A DNA stretch of 64,000 nt, taken from Jaapia argillacea MUCL 33604 (Eukaryota > Basidiomycota > Agaricomycetes > Jaapiales > Jaapiaceae). The stretch covers positions 469,012 to 533,011 of the forward strand of contig KL197722.1 in the NCBI GenBank assembly GCA_000697665.1, given 5' to 3'. The translations under genes and the position numbers were made by a program. Of this stretch, positions 1 through 10,646 are shown piece after piece; the stretch's first letter is position 1, and each line of letters begins with the position of its first letter. The notes beneath the pieces are model-generated. The model saw nothing but the letters and a program-made list of their open reading frames with translations. It was not told the DNA's origin and did not search any database.

Positions 1-1267
1 TTCGCTCTCACCTCAGAGGAAGTATGGGATGGATTTGTCATTCTTGCCCTCCTCGAAGACCAGGAAGCTCGGGGAGGGAAACTTATTGTACCCCATCGTG
101 GTGATCAACGATTGCGGTTCACCGAGGCTATCCAAGCTCGTAACAACCGAATGCGATTGTATGGCCAACCTGCCCTCACGCACTTCTGCGACAAGTGCGT
201 TCGGCGCTACGCCGATGGACGCAAGGTCTCCGTAGTTGTCACCGACGGAGTCACCGTCGGCCACCCCTGCTGCGCTGTGCATAATTGCCACATCCCCCTC
301 GCCAACAACCGCCATCGCTTCTGCCCTAACCATGCCAACGAGGAAGACCGATGTTCGATCATTGGATGCGAGTCCAATGTCACCGCTGGTAAACGCACCT
401 GTGCAGATCCACTTCATCAAGATGTGGAGCGTACACACACCGAACGCGGTCAAGCACGCTTCCAGCTGAAGCAGCGTCTTGAGCGCGCCCGCGTGGCACA
501 TCCTAACGACGCCCTCCCTGTTGAAGTTAATGCTGGCGAAATGGAGGACATAGACCTAGCTGAGGAACAGTATGTTGAGTCACCCTCCGGAGCTCTTCTG
601 CCCATGCCCACAGGACTGGCATCGACGACGTTATCGTTGTCGAGCGTGGCCGCCGCTCTACCCAGGCTTCGCGCACAGTTTGGGCGAAAGCGAACCCATA
701 ACGAGCAACTGATCGTTGCTCCATGTGGGATGATACATGCCCGCGAGACTTTCTTTGGTGCGGAGGCAGTCTCGAGTGTTGCCGTATGTGTTGTCCTATG
801 TCAACTATCTTCGTCTTCCCCTCTCACGTCTCGTTTGGTAGGAGATGATTCGGCGCACTTATTACTACCCTGGACTCATGCCCGACCATATCTTCTATGA
901 CAACAACTGTACCTTGCGGAAGCACGTCCAGAACGACCCCGTCTTTCAAGATGTGGGGTTGACAGTTGATGTCTTCCACTTCAAGTCCAAGCACAGTGAA
1001 AAGGACTTGTATTGCGATACACATTGCAATCCAACAGACTTCCCAGAGCTTCTTGATGATGATGGTGGGTTTTTCTTCAATTCCTCCATTGCCGAGCAGA
1101 CCAATGTCTGGTTCGGTGGCTACCACTCCATATGTCGAGAGATGTTAGTTGACAAGTATAATTTTTTCCTCGATGAGATGATCTTGCGTAGAAACAGGAT
1201 GACTCACGATAAGCTGTCCAAGGAGGGCCGGCATCCTGGCTACTATCACATCAATGCTGAGGCGTAG
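1..1267 (+). CDS. KDZ transposase-associated protein, 3' part (CxC5/CxC6-like cysteine clusters)
   Basis: The gene enters from the left edge in frame 1, so its start is not visible. I read two exons, 1-783 and 842-1267, joined in phase 0 by a 58-nt intron; the stop is at 1265-1267. Between about residues 55 and 150 there are paired cysteine/histidine clusters (FCDKCVR, HPCCAVHNCHIP, RFCPNHAN, CSIIGCES) like the CxC5/CxC6 clusters that accompany Kyakuja-Dileera-Zisupton (KDZ) DNA transposases in fungi. The second exon has the spacing of a KDZ core end (PDHIFYDNNC, VDVFHFKSKH, NSSIAEQTN, MLVDKYNFFLDEM). This matches the DNA transposon class that moves by a KDZ DDE-like transposase. The visible part has no stop or frameshift, but the catalytic residues would mostly lie left of the window, so activity cannot be judged. 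A domesticated KDZ-derived gene is the alternative. Confidence 0.75.
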
Positions 1268-1567
1268 TCGATCTTAGTAGTACTGATGTCCCATTGATGT
1301 TCTTGTATGAATATATAGTGGTTGTTCACCTTATCGTTGCAAGAGAGGGCACCTAATAAATGCCTGTGGGAATAATGGGCGAGTGGCTGTGCGACTCGCC
1401 CAAAGCTCCCAGGATTGTTGTAAGGGAGCTTTACATCAACATTCATGTTTGATACAATATGACTACATTGACAATAGGTAATAATGATAGACGAGAGACT
1501 GATACAATAGGCAGACAACAAGAACAAGAAGGACGAACCAGGGAGTCCAGAGAAAGGTGAAGGAGAA

Positions 1568-3280
1568 CTAGACAGCCTTTTCCTTCCCTTTACCGCGCCT
1601 CATCGCAGCCCTCAGCTCAGCATCTGGGGCTGGGTTACTTGCCATGAATACAGACCAAAGACCATCAGGTGTATACCCAGCCATCAATGCGACATCTTGG
1701 GAGGCAGACGAGGAATGCTTCCACCTCATACGATGCCCGTAGTAGGTGGATGGCTTACACTCAACACCAAAGCACTCCACGAACTTGTGCTCCATAGTTG
1801 ATTCCTTCTTCTCCAGCGCCTTGTCAATGCGATCAAACCCATCCACAATGTCACGGACATAGAAGTCCCGTGGCCATGAGTCACCAACAGCGCGCTCAAG
1901 CGCTTTCGGTACCCAACGATTTAGGTTGGCTTTGGTCGAGGGTCCCGCAGAAGGCATCGGTGAGCGGGGGGATGATATGATCACAGATGGAGAACGTTCT
2001 CGAAATGGTGACCACGGGGAAGGAGGATCCCTAGGAGGCGAGGACGATTGTAGAATTCGGCCACTAAAGGAGGGTGGAGACTGCGGTGGAATAGAGGTGA
2101 GGGAAACGGGGTGATGGTGCGAGGGCCCTGGAGACTGTGGTGGGATAGAAGGGTGACGGAGCGAGGGTCCTACTTCTCGATAACGACGGGAGGGGACTTC
2201 ACTGGATGCCGTGCCTTGGCGTTTGCGTTTGCGACTCAATCCATCGTCGTCGTCGTCATCAGAGGATACGAAGATGGCATTGTTGGCGGATACAGTTGAT
2301 GTCGCCACCAGCTTGCGCGTTCGCAACGCATTACGAACATGTGCCCTCTCCTGAGGAAGGTGGTTACGGAGGTGGAGACGGATGTTGCCTGAGTCTCGCC
2401 ACAGTGCATCAAACCCCACACAGCTACCAACACCAACAGCCTTGAGGAAGATGTGACCATCATCGCTGACCTTCTGTATGAAGCCCACATCCACCTTCAC
2501 CCATCTTACAGGGTTTCGAACCAATAGCTGTCTTGAATCACCAAGATTGAGCCCAACAGCCATCAAGATCGTTGGCGAGAGGGTGACGAAGGGGTATTGG
2601 ATTTCCGTCCTGTCCTCACGGGCTTGGAGAACTTGAATATTGGCTTCTTCGTATTCCTATGATACACCGCCTGTGTCAAGAACCATTGACAAAACCAAAT
2701 GATATCAATGACGCACGTTGGCCCAGACATGGAACGTGACCTGTTCTCGAACTTTCTTCTCGGCATCCTTCTTGTCTGCAGTTGCGATCCGTTGCTTCTC
2801 TCGAAGTTGTTGTTCCACGAGAAACTGCTCCGTGTGCACAGCGGTCATGTGAGACGAGAAGCGAGGGTGGGGTAGCGGATTCGGCGATGCGCGCTGGGAG
2901 GAACTGTCACCAATTGATGATCCAGATGGCGTAGAGGACGAGGTGGGGTGCGATAACGAAACCAAGGGCAATGACGACCCAGCAGATGAAGTGGGGGAGG
3001 CTGAGGCTGAGGTGGAGGCGAGAGACCCAGATGATACCGACGGAGACGTAGTGGAAGTCAACTGCGGTGTAACCGAGATGGAGGGTGTCGCCAATAATGT
3101 GGCAGGGGGTGGTACAGGAGTTACCGTTGTCGGTCCAGCCAGATGGTCTTTGAAGAGACATCCCCCAGCCTGGATGCAACATGGCCGGCACATATGCTTG
3201 GTGCACTTCACATTAACGCGGACCTTCTTGCATTCGGCGACAGCACACTTGTTTGTTGCATCGGTGATGGGCGCAGCCAT
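1568..3280 (-). CDS. Unknown Agaricomycete protein with N-terminal cysteine cluster
   Basis: I read two exons on the minus strand: 3280-2717 and 2656-1568, joined in phase 0 by a 60-nt intron (donor gtgcgt, acceptor atcatag), giving about 550 residues. Choosing this acceptor keeps a long open frame through the second exon; a nearer acceptor at 2671 would stop early. The N-terminus (MAAPITDATNKC) is followed by eight cysteines in about 35 residues, including KCAVAECKK, CTKHMCRPCC and AGGC, then a histidine, which suggests zinc binding. A Ser/Thr/Pro-rich linker follows, then a conserved block around GVGSCVGFDALW and HLRNHLPQERAHVRNALR, an acidic run of six Asp, a Ser/Pro-rich middle, and a basic tail RRGKGKEKAV. 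The gene is tail-to-tail with the KDZ gene. I recall similar proteins recurring near transposons in mushroom genomes, but the function is unknown to me. An upstream in-frame ATG at 3295 is also possible. Confidence 0.65.
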
Positions 3281-4053
3281 TGTATGGAAGACCACTTGAT
3301 GACGTGGAGGTAGGGGGGTAGAAACAGCGGCGATGCGACGTGTCAGCCACCGGAAGTACTTGCACGAGTGGTTGTTTGCCTCTGGGGAGGTGGTGTGAAG
3401 GTTTCTGCACTAGAAAAAGGGTATTTTCAATTCCTCGCCATATGGTGGCTCTCGCGGATGGAATTCACGTACAGAAATGAAAAAACGACCACGATTTCCG
3501 CCCTTGTTGGACTGTACTTTCGTGGGACAGAGACTGGTACCACACTCGTTGCAAGTGTAAGGTGGAGGGAAGAGGAAGTCAACCACCATAAAGGAGAGGC
3601 CGTGACTGTTGAGAGAGGAAATAAGGAGCGAGGGCGGCTGACAAGCTATCTGGGGCGGGCGGGGGTGTCGCAAGAAGGGGGAAAGAGTTGGTTGGTTTGC
3701 ATTGCAACGACACCCAAGATTATATATTGTTGGTTTCTATTGGAATGGCCTTCGAATCCGCCGTGCCACAATGAGAAGAGGGCAGAGACATGACGAGCAG
3801 CAAGGATACCTGAACGGAAGAAAACATGGATATCAAATTTCCGTTTGTAGAATTGTTTGGTCCAACACGCCACGCGTTCCGCCACGTGACAGTTTGGACT
3901 GGGAGGATGGAGTGTCCAAACGCAGGGAAGTTCTAATTCGGAGATTTTCTGCCTAGTCTCGACGTTCCCGCGGTTCGGGACGCGCCCACGGTCATCTCTC
4001 ACGGTTCATGTTGACTTGCCCCTCTTTCTTGGACTTGCATTTGATTCAGAATA
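3281..4053. other. Intergenic, no supported gene
   Basis: Open frames on both strands here are short, lack splice logic and show no domain signal. The stretch holds the head-to-head upstream regions of the cysteine-cluster gene and the basic protein at 4054. Confidence 0.6.
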
Positions 4054-5696
4054 ATGCCGCCTCGAACTCGTAGTGCTCTCCGCGATAAAACGCCCTCAAA
4101 CGGGGGCTCTGTTCCTGCTACTACTATTGGGAGAACGGCCAAAGCCTCAGCTGGAGTCACAAAGAAACGTGCGCCTGTTGCCAAAGTTCAGGTCCAGATG
4201 GTACCGGTGGAAGAGGAGGAGCGGAAAGAGGAGCGAGAGATTGTGCTGGAGCTGGGTGAAGGGGAAGAGAACGCTGCGGTGCATCCCGAGAGAGAACTGG
4301 ACGCTGGGGACGAATCAGCCTTCGACCTTCATTATCGACGTCCGCCAATCCAGTCGACACCTATGGGACCCAAGAAGTCGAAACGTCGTCCAAGACTTCC
4401 TACGAAATACGTACCTCCATCTACTATCCGACCTACCCTGGGTATGCCAACCTCACCACCCCATGAGCCCTTGTTGGACGTCAAGGGGAAAGGCAAAGCC
4501 GCACCTGCCTCGTCTCTGCCCCCTTCCTCCCCACCTGCCCCCACCTCCGATGTTGTGTTCGGTACGAACCCCGGATTCCGCTCCATTGCGGGTGGTGAGA
4601 ACCCATCGATAGCGGCGGCAGACGATATGGAGGATGTCGACGAAGATGATCCATTCGGGTTCTTCGCAGCAGAGAAGAAACTAAAGGCAATGCGAAAGGG
4701 CAAAGCCAGGGCCCTAAATCCCCTTCGAATGTCACTCAAGGCTGATACAACCCGATATCAATCTGTCGCTGACACGTTTGCTTCAGGCGTGGACGATACG
4801 CCTCAGGCAATCGCCTTTCCCTCTTCTCCACAGGATCCCAGGCCTGTACGAGATAGAGATCCGCGAGCTACCCCATCGAAGAGAGCTAATAAGCGGAAAC
4901 ATATCGATACACCCTCCTCGAGTGGATTGAGTTCTCCCCGGAGCAGCTCAGTACCCTCGACCCCTTCCCCTTCGAAACATTCACGGTCCTATTCCGGTCC
5001 TTCCGGCATTTCGGCGGTTACAGTTCAAGATGAAGACGTTGAGATTGACGACTCGACGAGCAAAGTCAAAGGCAAAGGCAAAGGGAAAGAGAAGGCAGTA
5101 GATGACGATGGGGTGGAGACGGAACGACGAACCACTAGATCGAAGCCGACGAGAAAGAAAGCGCGAGTCGCAGAGAGTGGGAGTGAGGCCGAAGATCCGC
5201 TTGTTTATGCGAGAAAACTGGAGGCTTTACTTCCGAAACGCAGCAAGAAATCGACTACCACTAGTACCCGGGGTGCCGCTCGGGCAGCGCCATCAACCAG
5301 GGGCGCAGCTGGGAAAGGAACGGCGACTAGACGGGCACCGCCTAGAGGAAAGGCTAAGGCCAAGGTGATCGTCGAGGAATCCGAGAGCGACGATGACGAA
5401 GAGCCGGAAGTAGAAGTCGAGGTTAAGAAGGGTCGGAAGCGGGCTGCGTCGAAGCCAAAGTCGAAGGGAACGAGTAAGGGGAAGGGGAAAGAGAAGCAAG
5501 TTGGAGAGTGGTATGATCTGAACTTGGATGAAGATGAGCAGGAGGTGAGCTGATTCTCTCCCCATAACTCTCGCCTGTTCGACTGTTCAACTCTATCGGT
5601 CCACAGAGACTTGAACGAGAGCGTGAAGAACGTGCTGAATATTTTAAGAAACTGGAAGGATATAAGTTGAAGAAGGAGAATTTGTATGTTATTTAA
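4054..5696 (+). CDS. Disordered basic nuclear-type protein with KGKGKEK tracts
   Basis: Exon 1 is 4054-5544 and exon 2 is 5607-5696, in phase 0. The intron 5545-5607 boundary is set by gtgagc and ccacag, and reading through it would stop two codons later. The protein has about 526 residues, nearly all low complexity: an acidic patch near residue 65, many Ser/Pro runs, repeated basic tracts (KGKGKGKEKAV, SKGKGKEKQ), an RTTRSKPTRKKA stretch like a nuclear localisation signal, and an ESESDDDEEPE acidic patch. The only ordered-looking parts are a short EWYDLNLDEDEQ motif and the C-terminal helix supplied by exon 2 (RLERERE, EYFKKLEGYKLK), which looks like a coiled coil. The composition suggests a chromatin- or DNA-associated protein. 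I do not recognise the family. The conserved C-terminal helix would be the part to search with. Confidence 0.7.
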
Positions 5697-6208
5697 GGTC
5701 AGGGTTAGACAACCCTGGTCGTCGTCGTATGTGGAGTCGTCGTATTTCTTATATCTATGGTGGCTACGTCCTGCTCATTGTCACAGAATCTAGTATCGGA
5801 ATGTTATCATTGCTATCGCTCGTCACTTCTCAGCCATTGTCAATCTTCTGATCTGGTGCCCGACGTTCATGCGAACTTCAACCTTGGTTCGATCACGTTT
5901 TCGGGACAGTGTCCTAGCGCTGAGGTCCATTTCGCGGGCGAGGCAATTTCGATTGGTCTTTGGCCCTGTCGACGAATGAAGATTTTCGCCTCGCCTACTG
6001 TCGGATTGTCTTCGGGCTCTGGCATTGCCTTTCGATGTTCCACTAGCGGAAACGTCTTTGAATGTTGTCAGCCCCTGGGCCTCTTTTCGTCCAACGGTAT
6101 TCAACGTGCCTCGTCATTCCTCCGGGATGAGGGACAGTATATAGGGCCATGCGAGGAGACTGGTTCCCTAAAGCGAAGGTAGCCTCTCAGCTCGCTCTCT
6201 CAATTCTC
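5697..6208. other. Intergenic; upstream region of the cellulase gene
   Basis: An open frame at 5757-6182 has no recognisable protein character and no convincing homology; I read the stretch as promoter sequence for the endoglucanase gene. Confidence 0.55.
6138..6144 (+). promoter_or_regulatory. TATA-box candidate for the CBM1-GH5 gene
   Basis: TATATAG lies about 70 nt upstream of the ATG at 6209, a usual spacing for a fungal secreted-enzyme promoter. Seen by eye only. Confidence 0.45.
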
Positions 6209-7266
6209 ATGAAGCCGATTATTCTCTTGGAGCTTCTTACTCTGTTCGCTTACTCTGTTCGTGCCCAGGCGGCTCTGTATGGGCAATGTTAGTCTTTCCC
6301 TTGCAAACTGAACGTTTGTTGACCTCGGCGTTTGGACAGGTGGCGGCCTAGTGAGATGTCTCCGTAATCTCAGACGATGCACTCTGAACTGTCTGTTGTA
6401 GGGCTGGACTGGATCCACAACCTGTGTCTCCGGGACGTACTGCTCAGTAATGAACGCTTGTGCGCCTCCATACCCTAGTCTCCTACTTACCCAAACTTCA
6501 TAATAGCGTCTCCCCACCCACAGATTATTCTCAATGTTTACCCATAGCATCTACGGTGATTGTCACCACCACCGTTCAGCCCACCTCTTCAAACCCCACA
6601 ACGACTCCCACAACTCTCAGTACAACATCAAGCGCCCCGGCACCTTCTGGAACAGGGACGTTGAGGTTTGTTGGAGTTAATATTGCTGGGTTCGATTTTG
6701 GGTGTAGCACGAATGGGACGTATACACCTGGGAATACGGAACCTCCGTTGGCTGTTCTTGACGGTGCGTTGTTTTTTGGGCATCCTTCTATCTGAAGACT
6801 TCTGATTGATTTGGCTATTGGGGGTTTGTTAGGTGCTGATGGGGTGGGACAGATGACGCATTATTACTCGGAAGGATTCAACGTCTTTCGTAAGCACTTT
6901 CCCCTTCCCCTCCCCCTCATCCATCACTTCACTGAGTATCTCCGGTTGATACCATTTTAGGCCTCCCTGTCTGTTGGCAATATCTGACAGACGGTACTAT
7001 CGACACAGTCGATTCTACAAACTTCGCTAGATACGATACCCTCGTCAAAGCCTGTCTCGCAACAGGCGCTTACTGTATCATCGACCTACATAACTATGCA
7101 AGGTTCAACGGACAGGTACGTCGCTTCAAGTTTTGGCTTCCGAGCACAATGAGTAGTATGACTCTGACTATGAATGATATAGGTGATCGGTCAAGGCGGG
7201 CCTACGAACGCACAGTTTGCAGATATATGGAGTTTTTTGGCTGCTGAATACGCACCTGACACTTAG
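6209..7266 (+). pseudogene. CBM1-GH5 endoglucanase, truncated before the catalytic residues
   Basis: The start MKPIILLELLTLFAYSVRAQ is a signal peptide. A CBM1 cellulose-binding module follows directly (ALYGQCGG, GWTGSTTCVSGTYC, YYSQCLP), assembled from exons 6209-6287, 6340-6350 (11 nt), 6402-6459 and the start of the exon at 6524. A Thr/Ser/Pro linker leads into a GH5 (subfamily 5 type) domain with RFVGVNIAGFDFGC, GVGQMTHYYSEGFNVFRLPV, CIIDLHNYARFNGQ and IGQGGPTNAQFADIW. Three more short introns are used. The frame stops at 7264, right after LAAEYAPDT. In intact family members this point is followed by the general acid in a MNEPHD motif and, later, the nucleophile in an LTETGG motif. Neither is found downstream on either strand. 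The encoded protein would bind cellulose but could not hydrolyse it by the GH5 mechanism. A pseudogene is likeliest; a short secreted CBM1 protein or an assembly break are alternatives. Confidence 0.8.
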
Positions 7267-8684
7267 ATTGTTCGGTCAGGCTATGGACACTGGAAGTGAG
7301 GACGCTAAGCTGTTTGCGGAACTGCTCCGCGTCCAGCGTGACTCGTAGATATCCCAGACTCCGTTTCGGCACGAATGTTGAGGAGGAGAGATGCATGTTT
7401 GTGGAGGGAGGGGCCAGAGTTCTCTTGTGAAGAGGGTATCAACCAGGGGAGAAGGGGTAGGGCTTGAGAAGGCTTTACAGATGGGTTTGGTTGAAGCCAC
7501 AAATGAGATCTGACGAGACGGACAGTGCAGGGACCGGGAGAATCGAGTGTTGAGGCCTGAGGCCCAGAATTTGACAAATCATCCAGCGTTAGGAAATCCG
7601 ATGAAGTTTGGGTTTGTTGATCTGAAGACCATTTTCACGGAAAATATTGACCACAGATGATACGACGCAGTGGCAAATAGGGTCCAATGAGCGTCGAAAG
7701 AAAGCTGAGGTTGACAGGTAAAAATTCTTCTATGTTGCAAGTAGTTGGAGTAGAGTAGAAGGGGGCCCGGATGGGGTCGACATCGACGTCGACGATGGCG
7801 AAGTAAAGAGACGACAAAACTCCAACGTGGATCTTGAACCAAGGTGCACGTGAGCTAAGTCGACCAGAACTCGAAGTCCACCGAGCAGGTTGGGATATCG
7901 TCCCAATTAATGGCTTCCAATGCAGAGCGATATTCGAAAACCCGATTGCGTTGCAATTCCTCGCAATATTTTGTCCCCGTCGCAAGCCAGGTGGCACACG
8001 CACACTTCACAACCAATCGCAACCCCTCGGAATCTCGCGAGCCTATCGCAATGCTCCCAATCTGTTGGGATCTACAAGCGCTTTCCTCGATGTACTTATG
8101 TCTTGATTTGTTTTACGATGGTTTACAATTCCAGAGGTAAATTACGTCAAAAAACCCGACTTATGCACCGAGCAAGGTTCCGTTTCCTGTCCCTTGCCTC
8201 GGATGCGAAACTGGATGACCTTGCTGCCCCTCTCGGAGCTCTAGTGTGAAGCTGAGGCTCGGATCCCTTGATTTCGCTGGCGCCATCGAAGCTTCCAACA
8301 CTAGTACTGGTTCCAACTCGTCCAGATACGAAACCACGAAACGACTCATTGCAAAAAATCTACTAACACAAAAAACAAGAAAGCAGGGGGAATAATAAAG
8401 TTACAAAACGTCCTATCCAACAACCTTTTCTTTCTTCCCTCGCCGAAAAGTACAACAAACGGTTCATGATATCAAAGGTTCCCAGAATCCAACGAACCCC
8501 TTCGTGAAGTGAATCCCCCCCCCCTCGTAAACAACAACCCAAGTGCATAGAAACCAACACCCAAGTTCGTACAACCACGCTCCAAGTTCCAAGTCATACA
8601 ACCACACTCCAAGTTCATACAGACCTCACCGAGGTCGTGCCAACCGCATGAAAAAGTCATCAACATCATACATCATATCCCCAA
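7267..8684. other. No supported gene; where the rest of the GH5 gene should be
   Basis: I looked for the missing C-terminal half of the GH5 domain on both strands and did not find it. Several open frames overlap on both strands (for example 7305-7577 minus and 7635-8003 minus), but none shows a domain, a signal peptide or consistent splicing. The sequence directly after the stop at 7264 does not resemble a cellulase. The 3' part of the stretch is the downstream region of the membrane-protein gene at 8685. Confidence 0.5.
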
Positions 8685-9509
8685 TCAGTCCTTCTCGGAA
8701 AGATGAGCGTCGGGGACAGGTTTGAGAGCGAGCGTCACCGGGCCTGGGATTTGTGCCGATTCGCTATTCGCATTCATGATATATCAGCGCCTGTACATAC
8801 GAGTGCGGAAACGGAGTGAGAGAGGGAGACATACACGTCAGGAACCCATGTACCAGGTCTATTAACCCAAGCTCTCTTCTTCTCCGCTTCTCGGCGAGTC
8901 TTTCTACGAGTTACGAACAGAGCGAGCTATTCGAGCGTCAAGCCGTATGAAACAAAGATCAAGGAGGAAAAAGGACGTACACCACCAAGCAAGACCAATC
9001 CCCCAACCGTACCCAAAACAGCGGGCAAAACGACTGTTAGGTTATGGTTCTGGGTTGTTTCTAGTGAACCTGAGGCTGGGACTGCTGGGATTGCGGAGGG
9101 GAGGATTGGGGGGCCTGGGATTGGGTTGGATATGACTGTTGCGCTGATAATGCAAGGATGATTGTTAGATATGTAGGGAGGGACGGAGGGAGAGAGGGAG
9201 AGAAAACGTACATTGGGACGGAAGCGACACCTCCACCCGTACTATAAATCTCCCAACACAATCCGTTAGTCGGTACAGCTTCATCTGGTCTGTGCGCCAA
9301 AATGAGTTCAGGACCCACGCAAAAAGTGAGGTAGGAACGAACCCAAGTGAAACCGAGGCAACACCGCCCGGCAAGCTCTCGTATGCCCAACACTCTGTTT
9401 GCGTGGCCCCTGGTGCAGGAGCGGTGGTCGTCACATCAGCGGGTTGAGTGATGGATTGGGAAAGGACGCCGAGGGCGAGGGTGAGTGTGAGTGCTAGGCG
9501 GGCGAGCAT
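8685..9509 (-). CDS. Small secreted-type single-pass membrane protein
   Basis: Five exons on the minus strand, 9509-9343, 9289-9212, 9143-8981, 8926-8835 and 8763-8685, join in consistent phase to give 192 residues. Residues 1-18 (MLARLALTLTLALGVLSQ) are a signal peptide. The outer part has two cysteines (TECWAYE, GLCWEIY), each followed by the same GGVASV motif, so it looks like a duplicated unit of about 30 residues. A Pro/Ser stalk and an N-glycosylation sequon (NLT) precede one transmembrane helix (VVLPAVLGTVGGLVLLGG). A basic stop-transfer patch (RRKTRREAEKKR) and a short cytoplasmic tail end in KPVPDAHLSEKD. The layout is that of a fungal Mid2/Wsc-like surface sensor, but the outer module is not WSC. 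I do not recognise the family. The last intron uses gtatgt and gcgaatag; an earlier acceptor would give a shorter tail. Confidence 0.7.
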
Positions 9510-10646
9510 GGTGGGGTCGTTAGGGGGTTGGTGGTGGTGGTGGGAGGGGTGTCGCTCGAAGGGAGATAAGAACGGAGATGGGCGTTCTTATACTGTGGCC
9601 AGGGATTACGGCGGTTCCTTATCATGGACTAGTCCGGCGAGTGAGAAGTTCTGGCTGTAATGATCAATGTGATCTGATGACATTGTCGCAACGGGTCCGC
9701 GATCCGTGTGTGAGGGCGGAGGTAAATACGACTCGAGCTAATTGTTGCGAGTGATTGTGTGATTTGTGTGAGTGCGTCTAAGTATCCTATTTCTCTACTG
9801 TATGGAGGGTGCGGGAGGATGTTATCGGTGGATTTTGAAATGGGAGGGGTGATCGAGATGGGGATAGGAGGAGATAAGCTTAAGGTTAGTGGATATTTAT
9901 AGAGCGGGGTGGGGTGAAGGCGTGGGTGGGTTATTCAGAGCTTCAGAGCTTCATCAGGGGATCAGCGCGGAGGAAGTGACTGATACAAGGGTCATGGCAG
10001 TGAGCACTAGTGCCCTTCAATTGCAAAGTCCCCCCTGATGAGGCATGGTGCGTTGATCTTGGACCTGATTTCGGGAGGACCCCCACGGAGATTGATTGAT
10101 CCGTTAGCACGTGGCCACGAAACCCTTGTCGTCAGTTCCATATCCACGCAGCTACCCTGTGTTACTTTGCCTCTCAACTGTGAGAGCCCTACAGAGGGCC
10201 CGAGTTAGCAAGAGTTCGACGCTCGCCTCAGTTTTCCCCTGATCGCTTGATCGAAGTTCACCTTGTGGGGCGTGAAACCGCAAGCGCTTTCACGCCCATC
10301 GCTTCGCATCCACGAATCTTCTAGGTATCAAGTATTCTTGCTTTTTGGTGTCCTCACTTGAAGATGTGATCGTACATCAGATTCTTCATCGGACAACTCG
10401 ACATCTGGTTCCTCGTCGAAGCTTGGAGGCTGATCTGGGGTGGCAGTACTTGGACGCCTATCACCCACTCCCCGCGGGACATCATTTTGAAAACCCATTA
10501 CAATGACATCCAGATAGATTTGTATCTAAGGAATATATACAGTACTTATACTATTACAACGAACTGTGCTTCGCACGGACTTCGGCGAGCTACAACTCCA
10601 GATAAGTGGCTTGTGACGGGAAACGTACGTGTACAACATACAGAAT
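9510..10646. other. Intergenic, no supported gene
   Basis: No open frame with protein character was found. The left part is the upstream region of the small membrane-protein gene and the right part is the 3' flank of the EF-hand/ZZ gene. An open frame at 10487-10867 plus strand is antisense to the last exon of the EF-hand/ZZ gene. Confidence 0.5.
9587..9592 (-). promoter_or_regulatory. TATA-like element for the membrane-protein gene
   Basis: On the minus strand this reads TATAAG, about 80 nt upstream of the ATG at 9509. Position and sequence are consistent with a core promoter; no other evidence. Confidence 0.35.

Noticed and set aside
13-501. Minus-strand open frame of 162 codons at the left edge
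   Set aside because: Antisense to the KDZ-associated gene, whose plus-strand frame has the cysteine motifs; no domain of its own.
3368-4002. Overlapping open frames on both strands between the cysteine-cluster gene and 4054
   Set aside because: No domain, no splice support; the frames are mutual shadows in GC-rich DNA.
7265-7577. Inverted remainder of the GH5 gene on the minus strand
   Set aside because: None of the three minus frames has the GH5 motifs (MNEPHD, LTETGG, VHKYLD).
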